A stretch of DNA of 51,708 bases from XYB1-FULL-44-23 sp964441445 (GCA_964441445.1 CAYTYO010000001.1:1-51708), one strand, 5' to 3'; shown: positions 1 to 8,936, counted from the stretch's first letter. Made by a program: numbers and translations. The notes: a model not told the origin generated them from the sequence alone.

Positions 1-37
1 AACCGCCATTGCGGGGGTTCGATTCCCCCCCAGGCCT
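1..37 (+). tRNA. tRNA-Cys, 3' part only (truncated by window edge)
   Basis: The visible part begins just after the anticodon. It contains the 3' half of the anticodon stem, a short variable loop, a T-arm of five G, TTCGATT and five C (13-29), the 3' acceptor strand CCAGGCC (30-36) and a U at position 73. U73 together with the AACCGCCATT segment is typical of bacterial tRNA-Cys. The anticodon itself lies outside the window, so the identity is inferred. The gene does not encode CCA: TCAA follows. Confidence 0.72.
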
Positions 38-43
38 CAACGA

Positions 44-87
44 ATATAACCCGAAGGAAATACCCACTTCTCTGTTTCGGGTTATAT
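44..87. repeat. 12-bp perfect inverted repeat downstream of tRNA-Cys
   Basis: ATATAACCCGAA (44-55) is repeated in inverse as TTCGGGTTATAT (76-87) around a 20-base loop. It lies between the tRNA and the promoter of the M23 peptidase gene. There is no T-run directly after it, so it may be a weak terminator, a processing hairpin or a protein-binding site. Confidence 0.5.
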
Positions 88-97
88 ACGGACGCAA

Positions 98-126
98 TTG
101 ACTTTTATAGGTTATTTCTTTATACT
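98..126 (+). promoter_or_regulatory. Sigma-70-type promoter of the M23 peptidase gene
   Basis: TTGACT (98-103), a 17-base spacer and TATACT (121-126) give a near-consensus housekeeping promoter. The predicted transcript start is near 132-133, about 30 bases before the ATG at 163. Confidence 0.65.
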
Positions 127-135
127 TCGTTTTAT

Positions 136-162
136 ATCTCCGCGACAAACGGAGATTTTTTT
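136..162 (+). terminator. Terminator-like hairpin with T-run in the 5' leader of the M23 gene
   Basis: ATCTCCG (136-142) pairs with CGGAGAT (150-156) and is followed by an unbroken T-run that ends at the ATG at 163. This has the form of an intrinsic terminator, yet it begins only a few bases after the predicted transcript start. It could end transcription from upstream (tRNA), act as an attenuator, or be a protective 5' hairpin with a U-rich ribosome entry stretch. Confidence 0.6.
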
Positions 163-849
163 ATGAACCTATCTAAGTGGAAAATGTGGGTTTCAAATAA
201 GGCAGAGGTCCTGATAAAAGGTCCGTCTACTCCCCTGCCGGTTAAGGAGATGGCGTGGAGGGGGTTGGTGTTTGCTGCCAAGTGCGGCAGGAGTAATCCT
301 GTTAGCTTTGCTTTAAGGCCATTGGCCCTACATAAGAAGCTGAGGCTAGCGGTCGGATTGAACTTGATCGTGATGGTATTTGCAGCCTCGTTATGGGGAA
401 CGACACCGCTTCAAGCACAAGATGAGCAGGAAATTCTGTCAGTAATTTCGATGCCAGAAACATCAATTAGCCTGGCGACACAGGTAAGAATTAAGTTTCC
501 CCTTCCGAATAGGGATCTATCACAGGCTTTTTGGTTACTTCACCCTGGTGTCGACTGGCGAACTCCAGTTGGAACCCCGGTGTACGCGATTATGTCCGGA
601 ACCGTAACGGAAACAGAGTTCAGTAAGTATGGATACGGAAATAAAATAGTCATAGGCCATTACGGCGGATATGAGACGTTGTACGCTCATTTATCCAAGA
701 TTGAAGTTGCGGTGGGTGAAACAGTTACGACAGACAAAATTATTGGTCTGAGCGGAAATACGGGAAAATCAACCGGCCCGCATGTGCACATTGAGGTAAG
801 AGAGAACGGAAGACCAATAAACCCATTGTTGGTGTTGGGAAGCAAATAA
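163..849 (+). CDS. M23 family (LytM) metallopeptidase, membrane-anchored or exported
   Basis: Predicted zinc peptidoglycan endopeptidase of 228 residues. A hydrophobic segment at about residues 61-80, ending near LQAQ, looks like an internal signal sequence or anchor. The C-terminal half is a LytM domain with the first zinc motif H127-x3-D131 (HPGVDW) and the GPHVHIEV motif (H207, H209); the YAHLS segment between them is also typical. It is a single gene, convergent with groEL. The start is uncertain: the ATG at 163 abuts the T-run of the leader hairpin and has no Shine-Dalgarno sequence, and internal ATGs exist. An active enzyme is likely because all metal-ligand motifs are intact. Confidence 0.85.
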   Translation: MNLSKWKMWVSNKAEVLIKGPSTPLPVKEMAWRGLVFAAKCGRSNPVSFALRPLALHKKLRLAVGLNLIVMVFAASLWGTTPLQAQDEQEILSVISMPETSISLATQVRIKFPLPNRDLSQAFWLLHPGVDWRTPVGTPVYAIMSGTVTETEFSKYGYGNKIVIGHYGGYETLYAHLSKIEVAVGETVTTDKIIGLSGNTGKSTGPHVHIEVRENGRPINPLLVLGSK

Positions 850-866
850 GCGTTACGTTTCTCTTC

Positions 867-2492
867 TTAATAGTCTTCGCCCATTCCAGGCGGAACGGCA
901 GCGGGAGCTTCTTTTTTCTCCGGGATTTCAGTCACCAAAGCTTCGGTAGTCAAAATCATAGTGGCGACTGAGGCGGCGTTTTGCAGTGCACTCCGGGTAA
1001 CTTTGGCGGGGTCAATAATGCCAAACTTAGTCATGGAACCAACTTCACCTGTGGCAACATTGATACCGAAATCATTTTCTTTCGACTCAGAAACCATTTT
1101 CAGGTAGTAACCATCATCAAGCCCGGCGTTTTTCAGAAGCCATCTAAACGGCTGTTCCAGGGCAAATTTAAGAATATCCAAACCGATTTTTTCGTCTCCT
1201 TCTAGTTTGATAGTTGAGAGAGCTTTGGAGGCCTTAATAAGAGTGACCTCGCCTCCGGGCACTATCCCCTCTTCTACAGCTGCCTTTGTGGCTCCGACGG
1301 CATCTTTAACGCGTTCCTTGCGGTCGTTTAACTCGACTTCAGTTGCGGCGCCAACATTTATAACAGCTACTCCCCCACTAAGTTTTGCCAGTCTTTCTTC
1401 CAATTTTTCGCGGTCAAAATCAGAGGTAGTACGGGTTATTTCATCCTTGAGTTGGGCAATCCGAGATTGAAGCTGCTTGGCTTCACCTTTTCCACCGATA
1501 ATGCGGCAGTTGTCCTTGTCGGCCCAGACTTTATCTGCGCGGCCTAAATCCTCGATTTTTACGCCCTCAAATGTCCTACCGGTGTCTTCAGAAATAACAG
1601 TCCCGCCCGTGAGAATAGCAATGTCTTCCAAAGCAGCCTTGCGCCGGTCTCCAAAACCGGGAGCTTTTACAGCCAAAACGTTGAAGGCTCCGCGAAGTTT
1701 GTTTACCACCAGGGTGGCTAAGGCTTCACCCTCGAGATCATCGGCGATAATAACTAAGTTTTTTGATACCTTGATGAAATTTTCTAAGAATGGCAATAAA
1801 TCTTGAATTGAAGTGATTTTTTTGTCGGTGATAAGAATGTAGGGAGAGTCAATTTCCGCTTCCATTTTATCCGGAATGGTAACAAAATATTGTGAGGCAT
1901 AACCCTTATCAAATTCCATTCCTTCTTTGTACTCGATATCAATCGTTAGCCCCTTACCCTCTTCGACAGTTACTACTCCGTCCCGACCAACTTTTTCTAG
2001 AGCTTCGGCAATTTTTGCACCGATTTCCGGATCGCCGGCGGAAATAGTGGCCACCTGAGAGATTTCTTCCTGAGTTTTAATGGGTTTGGAAGTCTTTTTA
2101 ATGTCAGCAACTATAGCCTCGACACCACGATCAATGCCGCGCTTGAGTGACATGGGATTGGCGCCGGAAGTGATGTTTTTCATCCCCTGGGTGACTATGG
2201 CCTGTGCGAGGGCGGTGGCAGTGGTGGTGCCATCACCAGCAGCGTCATTAGTTTTTTCGGCTGCTTGTTTGACGAGCTGAGCTCCCATGTTGGCAAAGGG
2301 GTCTGTCAACTCGATTTCCTTTGCCACAGAGACGCCATCGTGGACAACGGCTGGAGCGCCCCATTTTTTGTCTAAAGCGACATTTCTGCCTTTGGGCCCC
2401 AAAGTAGTTATTACGGCTTTGGCCAGTGTATTAACCCCGTGAACAAGTGATTGTCTGGCATCGTCCCCAAATTTTAATTGTTTTGCAGCCAT
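867..2492 (-). CDS. groEL: Chaperonin GroEL (Hsp60, Cpn60)
   Basis: ATP-dependent folding chaperone forming double seven-subunit rings with GroES as lid, in the cytoplasm. The 541-residue product is full length. It has the nucleotide-binding GDGTTTATAL segment near residue 87 and the equatorial-domain NVGAATEVELNDRKERVKDA region. The tail ends PPGMGEDY and lacks the usual Gly-Gly-Met repeats, and the usual GGG-(V/T)AL segment reads GGEVTLI, so it is a slightly divergent GroEL. It follows groES with a gap of two bases and shares its promoter. Confidence 0.97.
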   Translation of the reverse strand: MAAKQLKFGDDARQSLVHGVNTLAKAVITTLGPKGRNVALDKKWGAPAVVHDGVSVAKEIELTDPFANMGAQLVKQAAEKTNDAAGDGTTTATALAQAIVTQGMKNITSGANPMSLKRGIDRGVEAIVADIKKTSKPIKTQEEISQVATISAGDPEIGAKIAEALEKVGRDGVVTVEEGKGLTIDIEYKEGMEFDKGYASQYFVTIPDKMEAEIDSPYILITDKKITSIQDLLPFLENFIKVSKNLVIIADDLEGEALATLVVNKLRGAFNVLAVKAPGFGDRRKAALEDIAILTGGTVISEDTGRTFEGVKIEDLGRADKVWADKDNCRIIGGKGEAKQLQSRIAQLKDEITRTTSDFDREKLEERLAKLSGGVAVINVGAATEVELNDRKERVKDAVGATKAAVEEGIVPGGEVTLIKASKALSTIKLEGDEKIGLDILKFALEQPFRWLLKNAGLDDGYYLKMVSESKENDFGINVATGEVGSMTKFGIIDPAKVTRSALQNAASVATMILTTEALVTEIPEKKEAPAAVPPGMGEDY

Positions 2493-2494
2493 GT

Positions 2495-2812
2495 TTATGC
2501 AGAAATTATAGCTAAAATATCCTCAAATTTCACAAATAAGTATTCTTTATTGTCTATCTTTACCTCATTACCACCCCATTTTTTATAAATAACGGTGTCC
2601 CCTTTTTGAGCGGGGCTGAGTTTTTTTTCGCCTTTTTCAGTTAGCTCTTCCGGTCCAGCCGCCAAAACTTTACCGCGCTGGGGCTTGTCTCCTGAAGCTG
2701 AGTCGGGGAGATAAATACCAGAAGTGGTCTGTTTGTCGGCCTCTTGGGGTTCAATCAGAACATAACCGGAGGTTGGTTTAACTGATGAGAGAAAACTTTG
2801 ATCTTTAGCCAT
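2495..2812 (-). CDS. groES: Co-chaperonin GroES (Cpn10)
   Basis: Ten-kilodalton lid of the GroEL cage, 105 residues. The family pattern is clear: GYVLIEPQEADKQTTSGIYLP with the mobile-loop region, then RGKVLAAGPEE, GDTVIYKKWGG and a C-terminal YLFVKFEDILAII. A short N-terminal extension (MAKDQSFLSSVKPTS) precedes the domain. It is the first gene of the groES-groEL operon. No CIRCE inverted repeat was found upstream, so HrcA control is not suggested by the sequence. Confidence 0.95.
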   Translation of the reverse strand: MAKDQSFLSSVKPTSGYVLIEPQEADKQTTSGIYLPDSASGDKPQRGKVLAAGPEELTEKGEKKLSPAQKGDTVIYKKWGGNEVKIDNKEYLFVKFEDILAIISA

Positions 2813-2850
2813 TAGTTTAAGGTTGTTAGCAGATGATTAATGCGATTGCC

Positions 2851-2880
2851 AGTATATAAAACTGGATGTGATTTTGTCAA
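2851..2880 (-). promoter_or_regulatory. groES-groEL promoter
   Basis: Reading the minus strand: TTGACA (2880-2875), an 18-base spacer and TATACT (2856-2851), almost consensus for the housekeeping sigma factor. The start codon of groES is about 38 bases downstream of the -10 element. Confidence 0.75.
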
Positions 2881-2888
2881 GAGGACTT

Positions 2889-3914
2889 TCAGCTCAGACG
2901 CGCAAGGTCAGAGGTAACCATCATCTCCAATAACTGTTTAAAGTCGGTCTCAGGCTTCCATCCAAGAATTTTTTTAATTTTAGCGGAGTCGCCCACCAGC
3001 GGACCGGTTTCGGTGGGCCGGACCCAGTCAGAATTTATCACAACGTGATCTTTCCAGTTTAAGCCCAGGCTAGAGAAGGCCGCTTCGCAAAGATCGGAGA
3101 CGGTATGAACAACTCCGGTTGAAACAACAAAGTCATCAGGATTGTCGTGCTGGAGGATCATCCACATGGCTTTGACATAATCTCCGGCAAAACCCCAGTC
3201 TCTTTTTGCTTCCAAGTTGCCTAACTCCAACTTACCGTCCTTATTTAGTACAGGTCGGCCTCCCTGGCCAATCGGAATTCTGTTTCCTTTGAGACCTAGT
3301 TTAATCGCGACTGCAGCGAGACTAACTTTACGAGTGACAAAGTCGGGGCTGCGACGAGGGCTTTCATGATTGAACATGATTCCAGTGGAAATAAACAGCT
3401 TGAAGGATTGGCGATATATTTGGGCATCAAAATGAGCCAGGGCTTTAGCGGCTGCATAGGGGTTGGCAGGGCGGACGGGGGTTTCCTCATTTTGAGGGCT
3501 GGATCGAGTTTCACCGAACAGTTCGCTAGTGCTTGCCTGATAGACACGGGCGGTAGGAATTATATTTCTGACCGCTTCGTAAATTCTTATGGCTCCTAAT
3601 CCGGTTTGATCCGCTGTGGCAAGAGGCTGCGACCAAGACTCCTGAACATGAGACTGAGCGCCAAGATTGTAGATTTCGTCAGGACGAATTTGGGAAAGAT
3701 ACATACTCAGACAGGCGGGATCGGCTAAATCACCGAAAATGAAGTTGATCTGGTGACGCAAATGGGCGACATTACCAAAGCTAGGGTTGCTGTTGCGGCG
3801 AAGCAGACCGTAAATTTCGTAGTTTTTTTCAAGGAGTAACTCCGAGAGATATGATCCATCCTGTCCGGTAACACCGGTGATGAAAGCTTTTTTTACTTTA
3901 GACGTTTTGGCCAT
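2889..3914 (-). CDS. gmd: GDP-mannose 4,6-dehydratase
   Basis: NADP-dependent short-chain dehydratase/reductase converting GDP-D-mannose to GDP-4-keto-6-deoxymannose, the precursor of fucose- or rhamnose-type surface sugars. It shows the Rossmann motif ITGVTGQDGSYL at the N-terminus, the STSELFG segment, the catalytic Y-x3-K in NPYAAAKALAHF, and the GNLEAKRDWGFAGDYVKAMW signature typical of GMD. The ATG at 3914 (MAKTSKVKK) gives 341 residues. A GTG ten codons further upstream is in frame but adds residues outside the conserved fold. A TGn-extended -10 (TGGTACAAT) lies near 3997-4005. It lies downstream of the gene at 4025 and may also be co-transcribed with it. Confidence 0.9.
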   Translation of the reverse strand: MAKTSKVKKAFITGVTGQDGSYLSELLLEKNYEIYGLLRRNSNPSFGNVAHLRHQINFIFGDLADPACLSMYLSQIRPDEIYNLGAQSHVQESWSQPLATADQTGLGAIRIYEAVRNIIPTARVYQASTSELFGETRSSPQNEETPVRPANPYAAAKALAHFDAQIYRQSFKLFISTGIMFNHESPRRSPDFVTRKVSLAAVAIKLGLKGNRIPIGQGGRPVLNKDGKLELGNLEAKRDWGFAGDYVKAMWMILQHDNPDDFVVSTGVVHTVSDLCEAAFSSLGLNWKDHVVINSDWVRPTETGPLVGDSAKIKKILGWKPETDFKQLLEMMVTSDLARLS

Positions 3915-4024
3915 TTTTTTGACGAGAGTGTAATGATAATACACTATTTATGGATAAATCTTAAGTTTGACTTAGTTTTTTCAGCGAACCCTGGACATTG
4001 TACCAGCTCGGTGCAAATCGTCCA

Positions 4025-4882
4025 TTATTGAACAGCGCGGTGATTGGGGTGAAAAAAGGCTGAATGAAGACTGATACGCTCGTTTGTAAGATGTGATCTC
4101 ATGTACAAATATTGTGGAATAAATAAGCATAAATTCAGAATAAACGTGCCTGGAATAGCATGAGCGGGACGGAATTTCCGGGATTTTTCTGCCGGACATA
4201 AATGTTTGTAAATTACGGGTAAATAATTGCGCGTCCAGGAATTGGCGGTCAAAAAACTAGTGGGGAGGAGGTTGTTCCGGAACCATATCGGGACGGCCTG
4301 CAGTATCTCGTGAGCCAGATACAAACTGTGCGGATAGTCGGCTGGATTATGGGTCTGGGTTAAGAAGTTTTCATCCAGATAAAGGTTGTCGCAAATTTTG
4401 TCAGCCACCCGGCTGGATGAGTGATCAGGCAAACCAGAAGGACGACGTAGTGAGAAAAGAGTTAAAAATAAAAATACCAATAAGCGGGTGATCCAGACAC
4501 AATTTGCAGAGGTAATAATCATTAAATCTACGTCATCCTGGTGAGAACTGTTGTTTACTGCGGCAGAACCAGTTAAATAGATAGCCTGAATAGTAGGAAT
4601 GCGGCGCAGCCACCCGGATGTTTTTTGAGCTTGGTTTAATTTTCTTTGACTGGGCTGAACACGTGATCTGCGAGTGGCAACATCCGATTTTCGACCCGGT
4701 AAATAGTAATATCCGTCAGATTTGTGCGGCCAAAAGAAGAATTTTTCGAGAGGAAATGAAGTCCCCGGCTGCCAAAGCCATAACTCCCTCTGAGTCAGCG
4801 GAAATTTAAACTGGGATGAATATTTAAGAGCCTGAACCAGAGCAGTTTCAGGATCAGGGTGTCTGTCCTGCAGAAAGGCCAT
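4025..4882 (-). CDS. Nucleotidyltransferase-fold domain protein, function unknown
   Basis: 285 residues. The middle contains IYLTGSAAVNNSSHQDDVDLMIIT, the GS-x-A...D-x-D-(L) pattern of Pol-beta-type minimal nucleotidyltransferases, with two metal-binding Asp candidates. A hydrophobic stretch directly after it (about residues 130-147, LLVFLFLTLFSL) and another near residues 245-260 suggest membrane association. The N-terminal part is rich in basic and aromatic residues. The start overlaps the end of the upstream solute-binding protein gene by 29 bases, which suggests translational coupling. The substrate cannot be told from the sequence. Confidence 0.6.
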   Translation of the reverse strand: MAFLQDRHPDPETALVQALKYSSQFKFPLTQRELWLWQPGTSFPLEKFFFWPHKSDGYYYLPGRKSDVATRRSRVQPSQRKLNQAQKTSGWLRRIPTIQAIYLTGSAAVNNSSHQDDVDLMIITSANCVWITRLLVFLFLTLFSLRRPSGLPDHSSSRVADKICDNLYLDENFLTQTHNPADYPHSLYLAHEILQAVPIWFRNNLLPTSFLTANSWTRNYLPVIYKHLCPAEKSRKFRPAHAIPGTFILNLCLFIPQYLYMRSHLTNERISLHSAFFHPNHRAVQ

Positions 4883-6266
4883 ATTGAGAAAGAATAGTAT
4901 TTATTTCCGCGCCTAAAGTCGTAATGGGTTTTTTCTTATACATGACATCGGAAAAAAGTTCAGACATCTTAGAATTGATACCTTTACCGTCGTGCGTAAA
5001 TGAGGCCAAATACCAGGATCTGGCAAGGGGTGCCTGGGAAATAAATACCCCGACATTTTTAGTATCTTTAAGCTCATCTGCCATATCAATTCGGGAATAT
5101 GGCTCACCAAATGAACGAAGCGGACTTTGAGCATTCTGATAAAGCTTGCGCATAACCTCGGGTGAGCTTAAATATTTAACTAACTCCCACGACTGGCTAG
5201 CGTGAGCTGATTTTTTGTTTACTCCTTCTGCCCAAAAACTTGAGTAAGTGACGGGTTTTTCTCCCCTGGCCGGATCAGTGGGCAATTGGGGAATGGGATG
5301 AACTGAAAAATTCAGGTTTTTGTTAATATTTTGAATATCAAAGACCCGCCATGAGGGACCAAAATAGATACCTACCGTTCCCGACGCAAAAGCTTCGGTA
5401 GATTTGGGTAGGTTTTGATCCCAAATGTGGTAAGCAGAAACAAAGTTAGTGAAATAGTCAAAAACATCTTCCAGAGGTTTTGTCTGAATTTTGGAAGGGG
5501 TGGCAAGATTTACATTGTTTTGGAGCATTAATACCGCAATAATATCTTCCCAGTGGTCAACATTTTGAGTGGCTCCCAACGACACTCCGGAGACAATGAC
5601 TTTCCCACCTGTAGAACAACTGCCGTTGAACGAAGCACAAACCGACATGGCTAGTGCAGTATCGCGCAAGTCATCCCAGTTTTGGGGTACCGGTAAACCG
5701 GCTTTGTTTAACAAATCATCGTTGATAAACATGGCAATGCCGTCTGTTTCGAGCGGGACAGCCAAGTATTGACTACCCGACTTGAAACTTGATCTGGCAG
5801 AAGGGTAAAAAAGTTTGTCGTAATCGGCGGTCGAATAGACTGTGGCAGGCACCGGGCTTAAGTACGGCCGGAACATGGGTGTCCAGGTGTTGTGAAGACG
5901 AAAAACGTCCGGTCCTTTGTTGTCGCGCAAGAAGGCCGCTAGTCTTTCCTGATATTCCTTATGTGATTGGAACTGATAATTAACTTTAATTCCGGGATGA
6001 GTTTTTTCAAATTCTTCCAGAACCGGTTTAATGATTTCGTCTGTTTCCCAAAGACCCCAGTATGTAATTGTCACTGAGCTTAATCCCGGGACCAGATTTG
6101 AAAGCAATCCAGTGGTAATACCCAAGGTAATAATCACGGCAATGCCTAAAACAGCAAAAAGTAGCGCAAATTTACCTGTTTTTTTACCTGGACGGGGTGC
6201 TGGTGCTGCCTGCGGGGCCGGTGCCGGGGGTTGAGGAATGGGAATGGGGGGGGTTTGATTATCCAT
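4854..6266 (-). CDS. Extracellular solute-binding protein family 1, TM-anchored
   Basis: 470 residues. The N-terminus is a Pro/Ala-rich cytoplasmic tail followed by one membrane helix (about residues 32-55). The rest resembles ABC sugar-binding proteins of family 1 (VTITYWGLWETDEIIKPVLEEFEKTHPGIKVNY; KGPDVFRLH; YLAVPLETDGIAMFINDDLLNKAGL). There is no lipobox Cys, so the helix serves as anchor. No permease or ATPase gene lies next to it, so either the transporter is elsewhere or the protein works as a receptor or scavenger. It is translationally linked with the nucleotidyltransferase-fold gene downstream. Confidence 0.8.
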   Translation of the reverse strand: MDNQTPPIPIPQPPAPAPQAAPAPRPGKKTGKFALLFAVLGIAVIITLGITTGLLSNLVPGLSSVTITYWGLWETDEIIKPVLEEFEKTHPGIKVNYQFQSHKEYQERLAAFLRDNKGPDVFRLHNTWTPMFRPYLSPVPATVYSTADYDKLFYPSARSSFKSGSQYLAVPLETDGIAMFINDDLLNKAGLPVPQNWDDLRDTALAMSVCASFNGSCSTGGKVIVSGVSLGATQNVDHWEDIIAVLMLQNNVNLATPSKIQTKPLEDVFDYFTNFVSAYHIWDQNLPKSTEAFASGTVGIYFGPSWRVFDIQNINKNLNFSVHPIPQLPTDPARGEKPVTYSSFWAEGVNKKSAHASQSWELVKYLSSPEVMRKLYQNAQSPLRSFGEPYSRIDMADELKDTKNVGVFISQAPLARSWYLASFTHDGKGINSKMSELFSDVMYKKKPITTLGAEINTILSQYGLSAGQTP

Positions 6267-6351
6267 AAAGGTGGTGGTTATTTGAGTATACTATAGTAGC
6301 CCGCGTTCATGCTTGTACATTACAAAGTATAATACATTATGCTTTTAGGCG
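6267..6351. promoter_or_regulatory. Divergent promoter region, solute-binding protein / VanW gene
   Basis: On the plus strand a perfect TATAAT lies at 6328-6333, 18 bases before the GTG of the VanW gene. On the minus strand TATACT (6290-6285) lies 18 bases before the ATG of the solute-binding protein gene. No convincing -35 boxes were found on either strand. Confidence 0.4.
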
Positions 6352-8133
6352 GTGCGGAATAAATTTGATATGTGGAGAACAGGAACCAATAGAATAATCG
6401 ATTGGGTTTTTAAAGTGATTGTCGTGGGATTTATTACCGGCGGCGTATTAACAGCAGGGTACGAACTAATATATTTGGGGAGGATTTACCCAGGCGTAAA
6501 GATCGGTGGCATGGCGGTGGGGGGAATGACCCCATCACAAGCCGGTCAAGCTATGACGCAAACGACAAAGCGGGCTGAGAAGATCGTTTTGCATTGGGGT
6601 GTTAATCAGTGGACACAAAATGCCTCTGATATGGGAATTTCTTATAATGTTTTAGGAAGTGTTAGTAAGGCGGTAAGGATTGGAAGACAAAACGATTTAA
6701 TTGGTGATATTAAGGCAAAGTTATCAGCATTAAGACAGGGTTTGAATGTTAAACCGGTAATTTCTATTAATGAAGCAGATTTTTCGACGGTTGTCGATTT
6801 AATTAGTAGTCAGATTGATGTTCCAGCAAAAGAGCCTGATATTGTCGTTACAGCTGACAAAGTTGATGTTTCGGCCGGTGAGAACGGCCATAAGGTCGAC
6901 ACTGAGTTAATGAGGAAAAAAATCAGCGAATATTTTGAAAGTATGGGTGGTGAAACAGTTGATGTACCGGTAATTGAGATGAAACCAAAATTATCCGCGG
7001 AACAAATACAGATGGCTAAACAACGAGCTGAAGGAGTGTTGGGTAAAAAGATAACCTTGTTAAACTCAGGGACAAGTGAGAAATGGGAAATTACGCAGGA
7101 ACAAATATTGTCATGGATTGATTTACAATCCGGTGGCTGGGCAAAGGATAAAATTGCAGATTGGATCAGAGAGCTGGCGGTGAATTTTGATATGGCTCCA
7201 CAAAATGCAACTTTCAGATTCGTAAACAGCGGGAAAGTTGAAGAGTTTAAGCCGGCTAAAAACGGAAGGATTTTAGTCGTTGACCAGACAGTGGCTGAAA
7301 TAATTATTGCGTTAGATAAATTAACGACTTTACCTTTGGCCGGTTCAGCGGACGCTGTCTTGGTTGCCGAAGAAAAAAGTCCAGAAATTTCCAATGATCA
7401 GGTTAACGACATGGGTATAAACCAGTTAATCGGAAAGGGTGAGTCCTGGTTTTCGGGATCAATTAATAATAGGATTTTTAACCTTAAAAAAGCCGCTGAT
7501 GCTTTAAACGGGATTTTGATTGCGCCTGAAGAAATTTTTTCTTTCAATAAGGCTGTAGGAGAAATTTCTGCAAATACTGGCTATAAGCAGGCGTATATTA
7601 TTAAGGAGGGGAAGACAATATTGGGAGACGGCGGTGGGGTGTGTCAGGTTTCAAGCACACTGTTTCGGGCAGTTTTGGCAGCCGGGCTGCCGATCGAGGA
7701 AAGAACCGCTCACGCATATAGGGTGCATTACTATGAAGAAAAATATCAAGTTGGATTTGACGCGACTGTTTTTCAGCCCAGCCCGGATTTTAAATTTAAG
7801 AATGATACCGGCGCATATATATTAATCCAAACTGTGTATGACGAAAAACAAAAATATCTGGCGTTTGAGTTTTACGGGACAAGCGATGGGAGAAAAGCGG
7901 AGATTTCTAAGTCAAGAATTTGGGAAGTCGCTTCTCCCCCACCCGATCTATATATTGATGACCCCACACTGCCGGTCGGGAAAGTTGTGCAAACTGAGCA
8001 CGCCGCATGGGGGGCAAAAGTGGCTTTTGATTGGAAAGTTGTGCGAGGAGACGAAGTGCTACAACAAAGAACTTTCTATTCGAATTACAGACCCTGGCAA
8101 GCTGTGTATATGAAAGGGACAAAACCGCTTTAA
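6352..8133 (+). CDS. VanW family protein with YoaR-like peptidoglycan-binding domains
   Basis: 593 residues. An N-terminal membrane helix (about 18-38) is followed by YPGVKIGGMAVGGMTPSQAGQAM, typical of the PG_binding_4/YoaR-like domain, a long beta-rich region, and a VanW domain containing FSFNKAVGEISANTGYK and GDGGGVCQVSSTLFRAVLAAGLPIEER. The extreme C-terminus resembles a G5-type segment. The protein is expected outside the membrane, bound to the wall. VanW proteins are linked to cell-wall and vancomycin loci, but their reaction is not firmly established. Start is GTG; an ATG seven codons in is the alternative. The stop overlaps the stop of the convergent gene. Confidence 0.85.
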   Translation: MRNKFDMWRTGTNRIIDWVFKVIVVGFITGGVLTAGYELIYLGRIYPGVKIGGMAVGGMTPSQAGQAMTQTTKRAEKIVLHWGVNQWTQNASDMGISYNVLGSVSKAVRIGRQNDLIGDIKAKLSALRQGLNVKPVISINEADFSTVVDLISSQIDVPAKEPDIVVTADKVDVSAGENGHKVDTELMRKKISEYFESMGGETVDVPVIEMKPKLSAEQIQMAKQRAEGVLGKKITLLNSGTSEKWEITQEQILSWIDLQSGGWAKDKIADWIRELAVNFDMAPQNATFRFVNSGKVEEFKPAKNGRILVVDQTVAEIIIALDKLTTLPLAGSADAVLVAEEKSPEISNDQVNDMGINQLIGKGESWFSGSINNRIFNLKKAADALNGILIAPEEIFSFNKAVGEISANTGYKQAYIIKEGKTILGDGGGVCQVSSTLFRAVLAAGLPIEERTAHAYRVHYYEEKYQVGFDATVFQPSPDFKFKNDTGAYILIQTVYDEKQKYLAFEFYGTSDGRKAEISKSRIWEVASPPPDLYIDDPTLPVGKVVQTEHAAWGAKVAFDWKVVRGDEVLQQRTFYSNYRPWQAVYMKGTKPL

Positions 8134-8936
8134 GGTTGAAATATAGATTCGGGTACGATCTTTATCTGTTCAACTTGAGGAAATTGGAGGGCGGTTTTTG
8201 CAACCTGCAGATAGTGAATTCTTTGGGCGCATGAACCTCCGCTGGTGAAAGTGTTTATAACCGGAAATTCTATGGTCAGAAGTCCGTTTACTAAATTTAA
8301 ACTTTTAACATAGAAATCAGGGTGCATACTTCTGGCTAAAAGATTTAGAGTGTCTTTTATGGGAGTTTGAGTAACACCGATATTTGCCGGTTGGGGTAAG
8401 ACAGCTTCACACTGCGAATCGATTTCGGAGTTCCCGGTCCCGGGTTGAAAAAGATAAATGGTTCCCGGATCCGAAGATGAGAATTTAATAGGAATTTCAA
8501 AACTTTTTTCATTTTCCGGTAAACCGCTGGGGTTGTCGTTTCGTAATACTAAAAAGCCTGATTTAGCCTGGGTTTGATAGTTGTAACTTTCAATGAAATC
8601 CAACGTTAGTTTGTTATTTTCGTTGTCCCATTCGACAGGAACCCGATCTGTCAAAATTAAGTGGCGACGGTCGTCTAGGAGTTGCATCTGAAACTGACCT
8701 TCAAACGTCCAGGATTTTGGGACCTGCCCTTTAATAACTAAAGGGCCCGTTACTGTTTCGCCAGACCGGGGGGTTTGCAAGAGGGGTGTCGATAAAGGAT
8801 CAGCCGTGATTTCTGTGGAGGTGGCAGTAAAATTTTCAGGCGATTGAGGTTTTTCGCGAATAGAGAAGAAAGTTATTAACGCAATAAGCCCTGTCACAAG
8901 AATAACCGGTACAAGAAGCTTGTTCACTTTAAACAT
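8130..8936 (-). CDS. Membrane-anchored protein with Gmad2 and GerMN-like domains
   Basis: 268 residues. It has one N-terminal helix (about residues 7-25) and a Ser/Thr/Pro linker. Then comes an Ig-like Gmad2-type domain (TPRSGETVTGPLVIKGQVPKSWTFEG...), and finally a region with IKDTLNLLA and LVNGLLTIEFP that resembles the GerMN (sporulation/germination) fold. These domains occur in cell-envelope lipoproteins, including in organisms that do not sporulate. A TATAAT overlaps the ATG at 8936 and sits 7 bases before an in-frame GTG at 8927. If mRNAs are leaderless here, the GTG is the true start and removes three residues. Confidence 0.65.
   Translation of the reverse strand: MFKVNKLLVPVILVTGLIALITFFSIREKPQSPENFTATSTEITADPLSTPLLQTPRSGETVTGPLVIKGQVPKSWTFEGQFQMQLLDDRRHLILTDRVPVEWDNENNKLTLDFIESYNYQTQAKSGFLVLRNDNPSGLPENEKSFEIPIKFSSSDPGTIYLFQPGTGNSEIDSQCEAVLPQPANIGVTQTPIKDTLNLLARSMHPDFYVKSLNLVNGLLTIEFPVINTFTSGGSCAQRIHYLQVAKTALQFPQVEQIKIVPESIFQP

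Noticed and set aside
981..2280. Several plus-strand frames across groEL
   Set aside because: They are antisense to a clear, intact groEL, have no promoter or ribosome-binding site and no recognisable domain.
2813..2888. CIRCE heat-shock operator upstream of groES
   Set aside because: No TTAGCACTC-N9-GAGTGCTAA or close variant is present; only a plain housekeeping promoter is seen.
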